64,000 bases of DNA. It comes from Trichuris trichiura. Its lineage: Eukaryota > Nematoda > Enoplea > Trichinellida > Trichuridae. The stretch covers positions 62,001 to 126,000 of the forward strand of contig JBAJFE010000003.1 in assembly GCA_037903355.1 (NCBI GenBank), in the 5' to 3' direction. How positions within the stretch are numbered: the first letter of the stretch is position 1; the number at the start of each line of letters is the position of its first letter. Of the stretch, positions 30,801 through 40,208 are shown in pieces. The notes under the pieces were generated by a model. It made no database searches. It was given only the letters and a program-made list of their open reading frames with translations, and had not been told where the DNA came from. The position numbers were made by a program, and so were the translations under genes.

Positions 30801-32109
30801 TATTTACATTTTTTGATCTTCAACCGCGGTTTGCGTGAAACAATGCTTTGAACCAAAGCGGCTGTCGTATTCCTGAAGGCTAATTGTTTCTCGCTAGCGA
30901 AAGCTGCTTTTTACCTCTTTTTTTTCTCATTGCTTATTGCTGTGCGTTACCTTCGGTCTATTGTTCGTTTGTTGGGGAGGCGCGCGAAATGGCGGCCTGC
31001 CAATAAAATGAACAAAGGAAAAATCGCGCGTTCCTTCGGTGTTGGTGAATTCTTCTTTCCAACCGATCGATCTAATCAATTGTCCACTCTGACCTCGGTG
31101 CCCCTCGGCGGCACTTTGGCAATTTGTGGCTCCAAGATTGATCGACTCAGTGGAGCGCTTGGAGCGTCCACTTTTTTTACTTTGCATTTGCATTATCCGC
31201 TTGTGCCCTTCACGTTTGCGCTATCGATTTTTCCGTTTATCATTCGAGCCGACCAAGGGCGCCAGGGAGCCCTTGACGAAGCGTCGAGTCGACGCTTTGG
31301 TAACGTTTTCTAACTTGAAAAAGGCATACGCTAAATTATTCCCGCTGTGACCAATGAGCGGCTGAATTTTTTGCCCATTTAAGTTGAATCTTTTATCCAT
31401 CCCTGGCTGTGAGAAGTCCACGTTTTGGGTCAATGCCGATATGTCACATCGGGTTGCAAATGGAAAGTAGCGACAATTCGCCTGCTAATGGAGCTCGGTC
31501 ACTTATCAGTGGTCGACGACCACCACTTGTTATAGTCAATTGCTGACGATTGGCATTTCGATCGTTCTCCCCTGGAGACAACTTTAAATCGACTTCTATC
31601 AGTTTGTTCTTGCAGCAATCAGATTATCCGCCTAGAATTCAACGCCGGAGTGGCGATGAGCCACGCAAAATGACCTTATATGATCTTTGTCCAGCGAGCA
31701 TCCAACTTTCTGCTAGCATACTCGATTAAAGGTGTAGCGCATGCGCATACTCGTCTTTTCTATTTGAAAGCGTTAAGATCTTGCGTACCTGCCATTACCC
31801 GTCTTTTACGTGCCGATCACCTGTATGTTGCTTAGTTGCTTTGCTAGCGTTCAACTCGTTCAGAGTTCACGTAGTCAGATGTGAAGGCAGCTGACGACTG
31901 CTGACGCGTTGTGTTTTGCCTTTGGACGAACAACGTAGACTTTATGCATATGCTTAGCAGTTTTAGTAGTTGGCGTCGATTATTATTTAGTTTTTATCAG
32001 GATACTGAATGACTCTTAGTCTTTTGCTGCACTTACATTTTCATTCTTACAATATGCGTCTGTCGGTTGTTAGGCGCATGGCTTCTGTTGTTTATTATTG
32101 AGCATAATA

Positions 32110-32134
32110 GAAATAGCGCAGAGAGCGCTATTTC
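32110..32134. repeat. Short perfect hairpin
   Basis: Stem GAAATAGCGC (32110-32119) and its exact complement (32125-32134) around a 5-nt loop. No gene context nearby. Confidence 0.5.
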
Positions 32135-33780
32135 GCAGTTTTGCTGAACGTGATTTTGTGTTGTCTTCTTCCCGCTTAACGTTTGCCAATAGTTTACGCT
32201 CTTGTCGCATCATTCCTCCAGTCGGTTTCAGCTTGCTTTGCTTCTTGCTTTGCCGCTAGTTTTCGTCAATTGGCCTATTCTTTCGCCACGTGTGGGGCAA
32301 CGCGCATTGCCTGTTTCTATTGTGTTCAACTGTTTATCGCTTTGCGGGATATTGGCGGGTTTTTTTCTTCGCAAACGACTCGCCGCTGTTCCCGCATTTT
32401 CCGCTTAGGAAAATGCTTAGAATTGTTCTCCGGTGACTTTTTCTTTAAGGCGTACTGAAATTTTGCCCAAGAGTAGCCGAATAGCCGAAAGACGTTAAGC
32501 TCGCTCGATGGCCTATGACGCCAACCAAAGCTGACGTAACCGCAGTGGAAAGCACTTGACAAACAACTACGAGGGTAAGTTTTAATTTGCATATGTTTTT
32601 TCAAACGTTATGTTAATACCAATCTATCCGTACGGCTTGCTTACAGCGCTACACTTGTAGCATATTTGCACAATTTAGAGGATTGCGCAGTTTTAAGATG
32701 CGAGTAATATATGCGCTATGATCCCAAGGTAGATCATTTTCATTATTTGTCGTTATCATCAACTTTTGAAAATCGATTCGGTTTCGAAATGGTGAGCGAT
32801 TGAGACTACGGGAGGATCATAAATAAAAATATTAATTTTAGAAAGCGTAGGCGTCATATTCGGGGGCGTCTGCATTTGCGTATAAATTGCGAAAGCTTAA
32901 GTCGTAAATATCCTTTGCGAGAAAGGTCATTTTGTCATTTTAATGGATGCTGCCTGCTTCAGGCATTTTAGTCCAATAAGTGACATGACAGCTTGTTATT
33001 AGGAAGCAGTGCTTTGCTTTTCGGCGGGAGCTTGCTGTGATTAATTGAATCCGGTGGGAAAGTGCACGCAGTGGGTGTGGACATTTAGCGAACAGTCGTA
33101 AGAATCAGTATCGGCGTACTTTGCCATGGCAACATCTGGAAATGTGCCCTATTGACAAAGCTGGTACCAACGTTGGTATATCTTCCCTTTCACCGCCGCA
33201 TTGCAGAAATTTTTCTTAACCATAGAACTCGTGTCAAGCAAGCTGTAAGAACGTTTGCATACTGCGTAGCTTATAAATGAGAGATTTACATCTTAAAGTT
33301 TGCATTCTTTGACAGCAAGCTGTTGCAATCGCTGAAGCAGACATTTTGACTGGACTGCTGACGTAAAAGTTCACGTGATTGTCGGCGAGAAGGTTTTTCC
33401 ACCGCACATCTTTAGCACCTCGCCGTCTAAACGTTTCATTTTTGTCGTTGAAAATAATTCCCGACGTATTTGTTAAAGTTGTCCATTGAAGCTGCCAAAA
33501 ATGCCAGCGCTGAATGTTTTCCTTGAAGTCACATGAGCACGCTTACTCGAAGTACCGTTCTTTTTTAAAAATAATTATTTCTTAGCTTCTAGCCGCCTTT
33601 TGCAAAAGCCAAACTCGCTCTTTTCTTGTGCGACTACGAGGGTGTTTGTTGCATTTTTTTCAATGAACGAAACAACTACGTAAATTTTTTTAGAAGACAA
33701 CAACAGCCTCGCTTTCTTCAGTCGCTTATGTAAGAAAATGATTGAACTTGCTTATGGCGTCTCTCTTCTTCTCTTTTAGT

Positions 33781-33785
33781 AGGGT
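33781..33785. repeat. Target-site duplication AGGGT (left)
   Basis: The pentamer AGGGT precedes the left LTR and is repeated directly after the right LTR at 38521-38525, as expected from integrase-mediated insertion. Confidence 0.9.
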
Positions 33786-34316
33786 TGTTGTTTGGCGGAC
33801 CATTACGACTCGCGTACAATAACGGTTTATTTCGGAGAAAAGCAATAGAGTGAACGGATAGCTGGTATAGTTAGCCTGAACTGGCTGAGCTCGTGAGCGA
33901 CGCGCTTATATAGCCTTGCACGACCTCTGCCTTGCGCTTTCTCACGGACCTCTGGCTCTTCAGCCATCGCCTAATCCGCTTACCGTGAGGAAGCGGCGAG
34001 ACAGGCGCTAATCCTGACGCTAGCCACCTTTGTGCTAAGCCGTCGATGTCAGGTTCTCACGCCGATCTCAGAGGTCGTGCCCTCTTGTCGCTGTCGGGTT
34101 CGAGACCTCACGTCGCTCTCGTCGAGACGGGCGCTAATCCTGACGCTAGCCACCTTTGTGCTAGGCCGTCGATGTCCAGGTTCTCACGCCGGTCCAGAGG
34201 TCGTGCCCTCTTGTCGCTGTCGGATCTGAGGCCCCATGTCGTTCTTCGGGCTGCGCTCTCACGGATGGATTTGTGCCCGCGCTCACTGGGGTGCCGGTGC
34301 GGCTATCTCTGCCACA
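33786..34316 (-). repeat. 3' LTR (531 bp)
   Basis: Identical by eye to the right LTR at 37990-38520. Contains an internal direct duplication with a ~126-bp period (units starting near 34005 and 34131), a TATA motif (minus strand, near 33906) and AATAAA (minus strand, 33831-33826), the element's poly(A) signal. Confidence 0.95.
33826..33831 (-). terminator. Retrotransposon poly(A) signal
   Basis: AATAAA on the minus strand in the 3' LTR, about 80 nt downstream of the TATA motif and 40 nt before the LTR end. Confidence 0.6.
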
Positions 34317-34325
34317 CTCCCCCCT
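34317..34325 (-). promoter_or_regulatory. Polypurine tract
   Basis: AGGGGGGAG on the minus strand directly against the 3' LTR, the expected primer site for plus-strand DNA synthesis. Confidence 0.8.
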
Positions 34326-34330
34326 GATTC

Positions 34331-37300
34331 TCAAGAATCACAACAGTGCAGCGCGCGGGCCCTCCGAACTCGGGACGAGCGCCTCAGCGCACCTTGATTC
34401 GCTTCGGTGTCTTCGTCCGAAGGGGCCAGCCGTGCTGCGCTATGCCCGACCAGATCATCATCCGAGTCTTCCGTGCGTAATCGCTCGCTGGGCGATTCTT
34501 CGGATGTCCGGCGGCGCAGGTCTCGGACGTGGCGCGGCATTCCGTCGACGTAAACGGCATGGCGTGATAGGCTGCCCGTGACGGTCCCGCTTCGAAATCT
34601 GGAGTCGCAGCGGGCATTGGGTGGTCTTACCCATACCTTGTCACCGACGTGGTAAGGCGCATCGTCCGGCTGGTCTTCCGCTGGCCGCTGGTCAATTCCG
34701 CGGACGCGCACGTTGTACTTGTACACTGCGGCGGCCGGAGCTGACGACTCAGCGCGGTCATCACGCGGAGTGATGTTATAGAGGTGGACCGCCTCTATGA
34801 TAGAACAGCCTTTCCGTGCGGCGATCACCTTAACTGAGCGGTGGCACCGCTCCACGATCCCGTTTCCCGACGGGATGTAAGCGCATCTGAAGCGCACCCG
34901 CACGTCCCAGCGTCTGACAAAGTCGGCGAAAGTTCGGCTCCGGAAGGCGGTGTCATTATCGACGAGCAGCTCTTCAGGCGCCCCACGCTCGCAGAACACG
35001 CATTCCAGCTGTTCCACTATGTCTGCACTGGTCTGGAGCCGTAGGGGGCGCCAGATGGCAAACCGTGATGGCCCGCAGTCGATAAGGGTTAGGTATGGCG
35101 TCGGTCCACAGTGGGTGATGTCCATTCCCACTCTCTGCCATACCCGCTCGACACCCAGGTTTCCTCGCTTCCACTTCACAGGAGCCGGGTCGATCGACTG
35201 GCATACCTGGCAGTCGGCGACAGTCTGTCGCACTGTTCTCTTGCATGCCATCGGGCTGAGCCGCTTTGCGAAGTAGAGCGTTCTTCTCACTCCGGGATGT
35301 CCAGCGTCACGGTGTACCTTGGCTATCAGCCGCTTGATATCCACATCGGTGATCGCTGCGCACACATCCTCGCGAGGAGCAGTCAGTGAGGCCAGCCATT
35401 TCTGCGGAACGCGCGTCAGGGCGTCCGCCCTATTCTTCTCTGACCTCACTAGGGTGACGCTGAGCCGCAGGCCATACTCCTTTACCAGGGAGAGCACGGT
35501 GCCGATTCGCCTCCGTATCAGCATTTCGCCGGACGCCTTGGTTCGCAGTCGGACTTTCCCAGAAAGCGCGTCCGTGATCCACTTGCTGACTGTGGATGAG
35601 TCAGTCATCAGCTCAATGCTTGTCATCTGCCACGACAAAGCAAGGTTGAGCCCCCTGATGACTGCGTCGAGCTCGGCCATGTTGATATGCCGAGCATCGT
35701 CCGGACGCAACCACGAGGCGTCTTCTATAATCGAGCCACCGACCTCGAGAGCAACGCCAAGAGCCAGCCCACTGGCATCCACCCAGACTCTGGCGTTGTC
35801 GCCTGAGACGTCCCATGTTCCTTGTGCGGGATCTTGCTTCTTTACTCTGGCGGCGATCTCTTCAAGAAGCGATCTCATGGCACCGTTTTCCACTGGTTCG
35901 TCCCAGGTCTTCGTGACCGCATTGATCGTCCTCTTGGCGAACGCAGCGGCGACCCTTAGCCAGCCACATACTGGGAAATGGCCAACGAGCTGGCCGCAGT
36001 AGGAAAAGACTGAGCGGCGAGTCAGTTTGCGCGGCACATCGCCAACCTCGCCGTCTCTTCTCCATTTCAAACCGTCGCGCTCCCCCCAGACTCTAAGTCC
36101 CAGCACGCGTGCACCTTCTGCAACGCGCTCGTGTGCCTTGCACTTCAGACCATAGTGCGCGAGCTCTTGCTGGACACGTCCGACGGCAACCACGTCTTCA
36201 TTTACCAAGACGTCATCAATGTAAGCCGACGTTCCGTTCTTTACCACTGGGTCTCGGGAGAGCACGCAGTTTAGAACGGTCTTCATCACGAGGGGCGCCA
36301 CGTTCAGGCCGAAACCCAGACGGGTTAGGCAATACCTTCTGCCTCTCACTTCCACCGTCTGGTAAGGCCACAACGCTTCGTCAACGTGAACTTGGAGGTA
36401 GGCGTCCTTCAGGTCTATCAAGGAGACGTTCACGCCCTGTCTTCTCCATTCACGCAGTTTGCTGGCGCACACGTCAGCCTCGGCTGTGTACGTCTCGATG
36501 TGAGCGTTCAGTTCTCTGAAGTCCAGTACCGGACGGACTTTCCCCTTCTTCTGCTGAACTATGGCCATCAGGGGAATCAGCCCCTTGGCCGGGCCGCGCA
36601 CGCTCACATCATACGGTATAAGCCAACCGTTCTGGATCCACTTATCCAGTTCCTTTTCGTATTGCGCCCGAGCCTGAGCGGTCGGCGGGTACTCTTTCAC
36701 GTGGTTTTTTAACACGGCCGGCCCTTCGCCATCTGACCACTTCCAAGCAGCGGTCCAGGAACGCGCGACGGGGTCAAACGTAACGGCGAAGTCTTTTTCT
36801 TCAAGGCGTACGCCGGCGAGGGTCGTTGCGCAGACCGCTGCGCACTCCACTCCAAACCGTACACGCCGTTGGCCGTCTACGCTTACTCCTCCAAGGGCTG
36901 CGATCCCGTTCATGCCGAGGATAAAGTCAAAGCCGAGCGGCTTGGTGTCGGCTACTATCACCTTGACCGTAGCTCGACCGCCTCCTGCCGTCTCCAAGCT
37001 GACTGTACCATATCCCCGGCATCTCCACTCCATACCGTCGACTGTGACGATGCTGACGCGGCGTCTTTTCCAGCTCTTGCAGCTCGCAACGTGCGCCACG
37101 CACTTTGAGCAGCCTGTGTCCACCAGAACGCTGCGCTGCACACCATCAATTCCCAGTCGAGCGGTCGGCAGCGCCCTGGTCAGCGTCGACGAGGGGAGCA
37201 GGCTGGCGCTGACGCCTTCTCCCCGTGGCCGTTTTCCTGGTGCCTGGCCGGAGCACCGCCTGGGCCATTCGGGCGACGGTTTCCGGTTCTGCACTGAGAC

Positions 37301-37594
37301 CCGCGTCTGACTTTCTTCTCGCCGCCGTCTGGATTCTTTTGTGATGTAGGGCATTCTCGGGCGAAATGCCCTACGCCGCCACACGAGAAGCATCGTCGTC
37401 CTGAGCGGACCGACCGTGACCTCGGCTCGAGCTCTGCAGTGCCAAGGCATGCTTCTTGAAAGATCGTGGGCCTGTCGTCTAAGAGGATCGCACGGGCGCG
37501 GGCGAGAAGCTGGTCCAGGCTCAGCTCTTCCGTGCGAGCTCCCGCTCTCAGGAACTGTCGCACACGCCCTGGCAACCCGGCCACAAAGGCACAT
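34331..37594 (-). CDS. pol: Retrotransposon Pol polyprotein (PR-RT-RH-IN)
   Basis: One unbroken frame of 1,087 codons ending 14 nt before the 3' LTR. The first ~139 codons overlap gag in another frame, so functional Pol probably begins near residue 120-140. Protease has DTG at 159-161. Reverse transcriptase spans ~300-500, with Asp394 in LIDLKDAY and YIDD at 458-461. RNase H has Asp606, Glu641 and Asp665. Integrase has an H-x4-H (761/766) and C-x2-C (795/798) zinc site and a DDE triad Asp825, Asp879, Glu915 with exactly 35 residues between the last two. All catalytic residues are present. Expression probably needs a -1 shift from gag, since pol lies in the -1 frame; I saw no classic slippery heptamer. 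No envelope gene follows. Confidence 0.93.
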   Translation of the reverse strand: MCLCGRVARACATVPESGSSHGRAEPGPASRPRPCDPLRRQAHDLSRSMPWHCRARAEVTVGPLRTTMLLVWRRRAFRPRMPYITKESRRRREESQTRVSVQNRKPSPEWPRRCSGQAPGKRPRGEGVSASLLPSSTLTRALPTARLGIDGVQRSVLVDTGCSKCVAHVASCKSWKRRRVSIVTVDGMEWRCRGYGTVSLETAGGGRATVKVIVADTKPLGFDFILGMNGIAALGGVSVDGQRRVRFGVECAAVCATTLAGVRLEEKDFAVTFDPVARSWTAAWKWSDGEGPAVLKNHVKEYPPTAQARAQYEKELDKWIQNGWLIPYDVSVRGPAKGLIPLMAIVQQKKGKVRPVLDFRELNAHIETYTAEADVCASKLREWRRQGVNVSLIDLKDAYLQVHVDEALWPYQTVEVRGRRYCLTRLGFGLNVAPLVMKTVLNCVLSRDPVVKNGTSAYIDDVLVNEDVVAVGRVQQELAHYGLKCKAHERVAEGARVLGLRVWGERDGLKWRRDGEVGDVPRKLTRRSVFSYCGQLVGHFPVCGWLRVAAAFAKRTINAVTKTWDEPVENGAMRSLLEEIAARVKKQDPAQGTWDVSGDNARVWVDASGLALGVALEVGGSIIEDASWLRPDDARHINMAELDAVIRGLNLALSWQMTSIELMTDSSTVSKWITDALSGKVRLRTKASGEMLIRRRIGTVLSLVKEYGLRLSVTLVRSEKNRADALTRVPQKWLASLTAPREDVCAAITDVDIKRLIAKVHRDAGHPGVRRTLYFAKRLSPMACKRTVRQTVADCQVCQSIDPAPVKWKRGNLGVERVWQRVGMDITHCGPTPYLTLIDCGPSRFAIWRPLRLQTSADIVEQLECVFCERGAPEELLVDNDTAFRSRTFADFVRRWDVRVRFRCAYIPSGNGIVERCHRSVKVIAARKGCSIIEAVHLYNITPRDDRAESSAPAAAVYKYNVRVRGIDQRPAEDQPDDAPYHVGDKVWVRPPNARCDSRFRSGTVTGSLSRHAVYVDGMPRHVRDLRRRTSEESPSERLRTEDSDDDLVGHSAARLAPSDEDTEANQGALRRSSRVRRARALHCCDS

Positions 37595-38007
37595 GCCAGG
37601 GTCTTCTCCGTCACTCCTCCGAACAAAGCTGCCAGTCTTCTCAGCTCTGCCAAGAACATGTCCGGCGGCTCGTCGGTTTTCAATTTCCGCGATACGAACT
37701 GCTCATAAGCGACGAACGAGTCTACCGCGAGAGCGGCGGTCAGGGCTCGTTTGACCTTCTCAGCATCTTTCCGGTCTTCGACGGGCAGTTGCATGTACAC
37801 CGCGAAAGCGCCGCCGGTGAGCCGCAATGGTATGACCGTCGCGACGTTGTCGATTCCACGTAGCTGGCACACCAACTCGACTTTCTCGAGCCACTCGGTG
37901 ATCGACTGCCTTGCCGAGCCGTCGTACTCCGGGATGAGCTTCACATCGACGGACTGGTCTTGCTGCGTGGTTTCCATGCCTCGATAGCTTGTTGTTTGGC
38001 GGACCAT
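37180..38007 (-). CDS. gag: Retrotransposon Gag
   Basis: The structural protein of the retrotransposon particle. From the first in-frame ATG (38005-38007) it is 275 residues; a second ATG at 37975-37977 would give 265. The first ATG lies inside the 5' LTR, 18 bases from its inner edge, so the usual untranslated leader with primer-binding site is missing or overlaps the coding sequence. The middle has a retrotransposon-Gag-type helical region (ITEWLEKVELVCQL onward). Near the C-terminus there is one CCHC knuckle, CFSCGGVGHFARECP (C-x2-C-x4-H-x4-C). The tail is basic. It overlaps pol by about 415 nt in a different frame. Confidence 0.9.
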   Translation of the reverse strand: MVRQTTSYRGMETTQQDQSVDVKLIPEYDGSARQSITEWLEKVELVCQLRGIDNVATVIPLRLTGGAFAVYMQLPVEDRKDAEKVKRALTAALAVDSFVAYEQFVSRKLKTDEPPDMFLAELRRLAALFGGVTEKTLACAFVAGLPGRVRQFLRAGARTEELSLDQLLARARAILLDDRPTIFQEACLGTAELEPRSRSVRSGRRCFSCGGVGHFARECPTSQKNPDGGEKKVRRGSQCRTGNRRPNGPGGAPARHQENGHGEKASAPACSPRRR

Positions 38008-38520
38008 TACGACTCGCGTACAATAACGGTTTATTTCGGAGAAAAGCAATAGAGTGAACGGATAGCTGGTATAGTTAGCCTGAACTGGCTGAGCTCGTGA
38101 GCGACGCGCTTATATAGCCTTGCACGACCTCTGCCTTGCGCTTTCTCACGGACCTCTGGCTCTTCAGCCATCGCCTAATCCGCTTACCGTGAGGAAGCGG
38201 CGAGACAGGCGCTAATCCTGACGCTAGCCACCTTTGTGCTAAGCCGTCGATGTCAGGTTCTCACGCCGATCTCAGAGGTCGTGCCCTCTTGTCGCTGTCG
38301 GGTTCGAGACCTCACGTCGCTCTCGTCGAGACGGGCGCTAATCCTGACGCTAGCCACCTTTGTGCTAGGCCGTCGATGTCCAGGTTCTCACGCCGGTCCA
38401 GAGGTCGTGCCCTCTTGTCGCTGTCGGATCTGAGGCCCCATGTCGTTCTTCGGGCTGCGCTCTCACGGATGGATTTGTGCCCGCGCTCACTGGGGTGCCG
38501 GTGCGGCTATCTCTGCCACA
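37990..38520 (-). repeat. 5' LTR (531 bp)
   Basis: Matches the left LTR over its full length by eye. On the minus strand it starts TGTGGCAG and ends CAAACAACA. Confidence 0.95.
38108..38117 (-). promoter_or_regulatory. Retrotransposon TATA box
   Basis: CTATATAAGC on the minus strand of the 5' LTR, about 100 nt upstream of the first gag ATG; transcription would start roughly 25-30 nt below it. Confidence 0.65.
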
Positions 38521-38525
38521 AGGGT
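38521..38525. repeat. Target-site duplication AGGGT (right)
   Basis: Right copy of the pentamer found at 33781-33785. Confidence 0.9.
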
Positions 38526-40208
38526 GCCATCCAGAAAGGCGAAACAATCACTTCTCAAGCATGTATCATTCTTTTTGGCAATATGTTATGGAATCCGACT
38601 GGTTTTTTTATTGCTGCAGCAATTCTTATGAGGAAGAGTTTTTTTGAAAACGAGTGCAGAGTTTCCGGGGTCATCCGCGGGCCTGTCATCACCGGGACAG
38701 ACAGTAAGGCAGGGAGTCATGTCGTTGTGACGTCACATTTTAAAATAGGAAATTCTGATTTTAAGCGACAGGTGTTCAGTTGAGAGAAAGTTAAGCTAAC
38801 TCTACGAAAGCATAGAGACTACAATTTTAAAAAAGCAGTATAACGAAAATTTTAGCAAAAAGCAGCAAAGTGTAAAGAAAAGGTAATTATTGAACAAAAA
38901 TAAATAATAAAGCAAATTAATGACGAAGGTAAATAGCATAGGGTGTTATTCTTGGTCATATTTATTATTCGCGCGTTGTGCCACGTCCTGTATCCATACT
39001 TGTTGCATTTTGCAGCATTGAATCTTTTTTATTATTTTAAACTTTTTCCCCACGCTTTAATATAACTATTTTTCTTTGTTTTCTTTTACATCGTGGTAAC
39101 CAGTCAGTCTCCGGACAAGCGGGGCATTTATCATCTAAAGTTGAAATTCTCTACTTTGAAATGTGACGTCATGCCGACGCCAGTGCTTCTCGTAGCTATT
39201 TGTTTCAAAAGCTGTTTACAGGTCTCCGCAAACCTGAAAATCATCTTTCTCCCACGACTTGATGCTGTAATAAAAAGACCAGATATCATAATTTGATGTA
39301 GGCATGCCAGCGACCTCGTCTGTACTCTGTGGTGTTATCCCAGTCCATTTATTATTATTATTATCAGAAGGATTAAGACTTGTTTCTTTCTTTTTTAATT
39401 CCACTCTTGCTTGTATAATAATAATAATAAGAATTTTAAAAAACTGTTCAGTTTGAATAAATAATTATTCCGTTTATTTTTTAATGGCTTTGTTTCGCTG
39501 AGTACTGAAACCAAAAGGTGCCGGGAGCTTTGAAATGAACGTTTGTTTTTTCAAACTGTTCTTTGTTATCAAGCGAAATAGAAGGGAAAGACGATGACAC
39601 GTACTTCTTTTCGTAGCAGTTTATCGTCATGTTGAATGAAACTGCTAACATTTGTGCTAAGCACGAACTGGCTGCGTCGCAGGTGATTTCCGGTTGATTT
39701 TATGGGTATCGTGAAGGTCTTCTCGCCATATGGAGTGTTCTTTGATGCTTTTAAACATTGGTTCGAATTAACCTAATGACCATGTTTACAAAAAGGAACG
39801 TTTTACGATCAACCAATACGTTTATGCAAAGTAGAAGAAGGTAAAATCTGTTCTACTTCGTTACGAAACGACTATTGCACTTGTGCGTTCAAGGAATTAG
39901 TGAAATAAGTTCGTTTCGTTCGTGGCAGAATTGAAGAAAACGCAGCTTAGATTACTGTATGTTAAAGCGATATGCAAGTTGTCAGTTTCAAATTTCGCCT
40001 GATAGGGTTGAGCAAAATTAAAAGAGAAGCATTGAAACAGCAAGCTTTGGCGCGTAACCTTTTTTTCGCAAAATAGCGCGGGGTATCCATGATTTTAAAT
40101 AAAAATGGTCAACTTTTTACTCATTTAGCCGACTTAGCGACCACATGCGATGAGTGCGCACCCAGTTTTGCTTAATGTGTTGCTTTTGTTGCAGGAAAGC
40201 TGGTCATC
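38526..40208. other. Gene-less spacer with possible transposon remnant
   Basis: No gene recognised. Inverted words around TGACGTCACATTT bound 38728-39171. An ATT tract (about 39348-39364) and an AAT tract (about 39416-39431) are mutually complementary. The last ~100 bases lead to an acceptor-like TTTTGTTGCAG before the next start codon. Confidence 0.45.
38728..39171. repeat. Inverted-repeat-bound segment (weak)
   Basis: The left end TGACGTCACATTTTAAAATAG and the complement of the right end, TGACGTCACATTTCAAAGTAG, agree over about 21 positions with two differences; similarity fades inward. No transposase. Possibly a non-autonomous DNA transposon remnant. The LTR element has inserted about 200 bp away. 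Confidence 0.4.

Larger units (their letters stand above)
26842..33780. other. ~7-kb gene-less stretch
   Basis: No gene recognised on either strand. It holds a MITE-like inverted repeat (27741-27897) and a short perfect hairpin (32110-32134). Open plus-strand stretches near 27050-27300 and 30930-31350 have plausible codons in places, but no start/splice combination gave a convincing product. The stretch ends at the AGGGT target site of the LTR element. Confidence 0.45.
33786..38520 (-). mobile_element. Complete LTR retrotransposon
   Basis: A 4,735-bp element transcribed on the minus strand (5' LTR on the right). Both 531-bp LTRs begin TGT and end ACA and look identical. Flanks are a 5-bp target duplication. 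The interior holds gag (CCHC zinc knuckle) and, in the -1 frame, pol in the order protease, reverse transcriptase, RNase H, integrase. That order fits Ty3/gypsy or BEL/Pao; I cannot decide between them by eye. A polypurine tract abuts the 3' LTR. The element is visibly richer in G+C than its surroundings. Open frames are unbroken and the LTRs match, so insertion was recent and the copy may be active. Confidence 0.95.

Noticed and set aside
34032..34327. Open frames inside the LTRs (34032-34327 and 38236-38547)
   Set aside because: They recur identically in both LTRs, lie opposite the element's transcription and arise from the internal LTR duplication.
35319..36002. Long plus-strand open frame (227 codons) within pol
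   Set aside because: Antisense shadow of the G+C-rich reverse-transcriptase/RNase H region.
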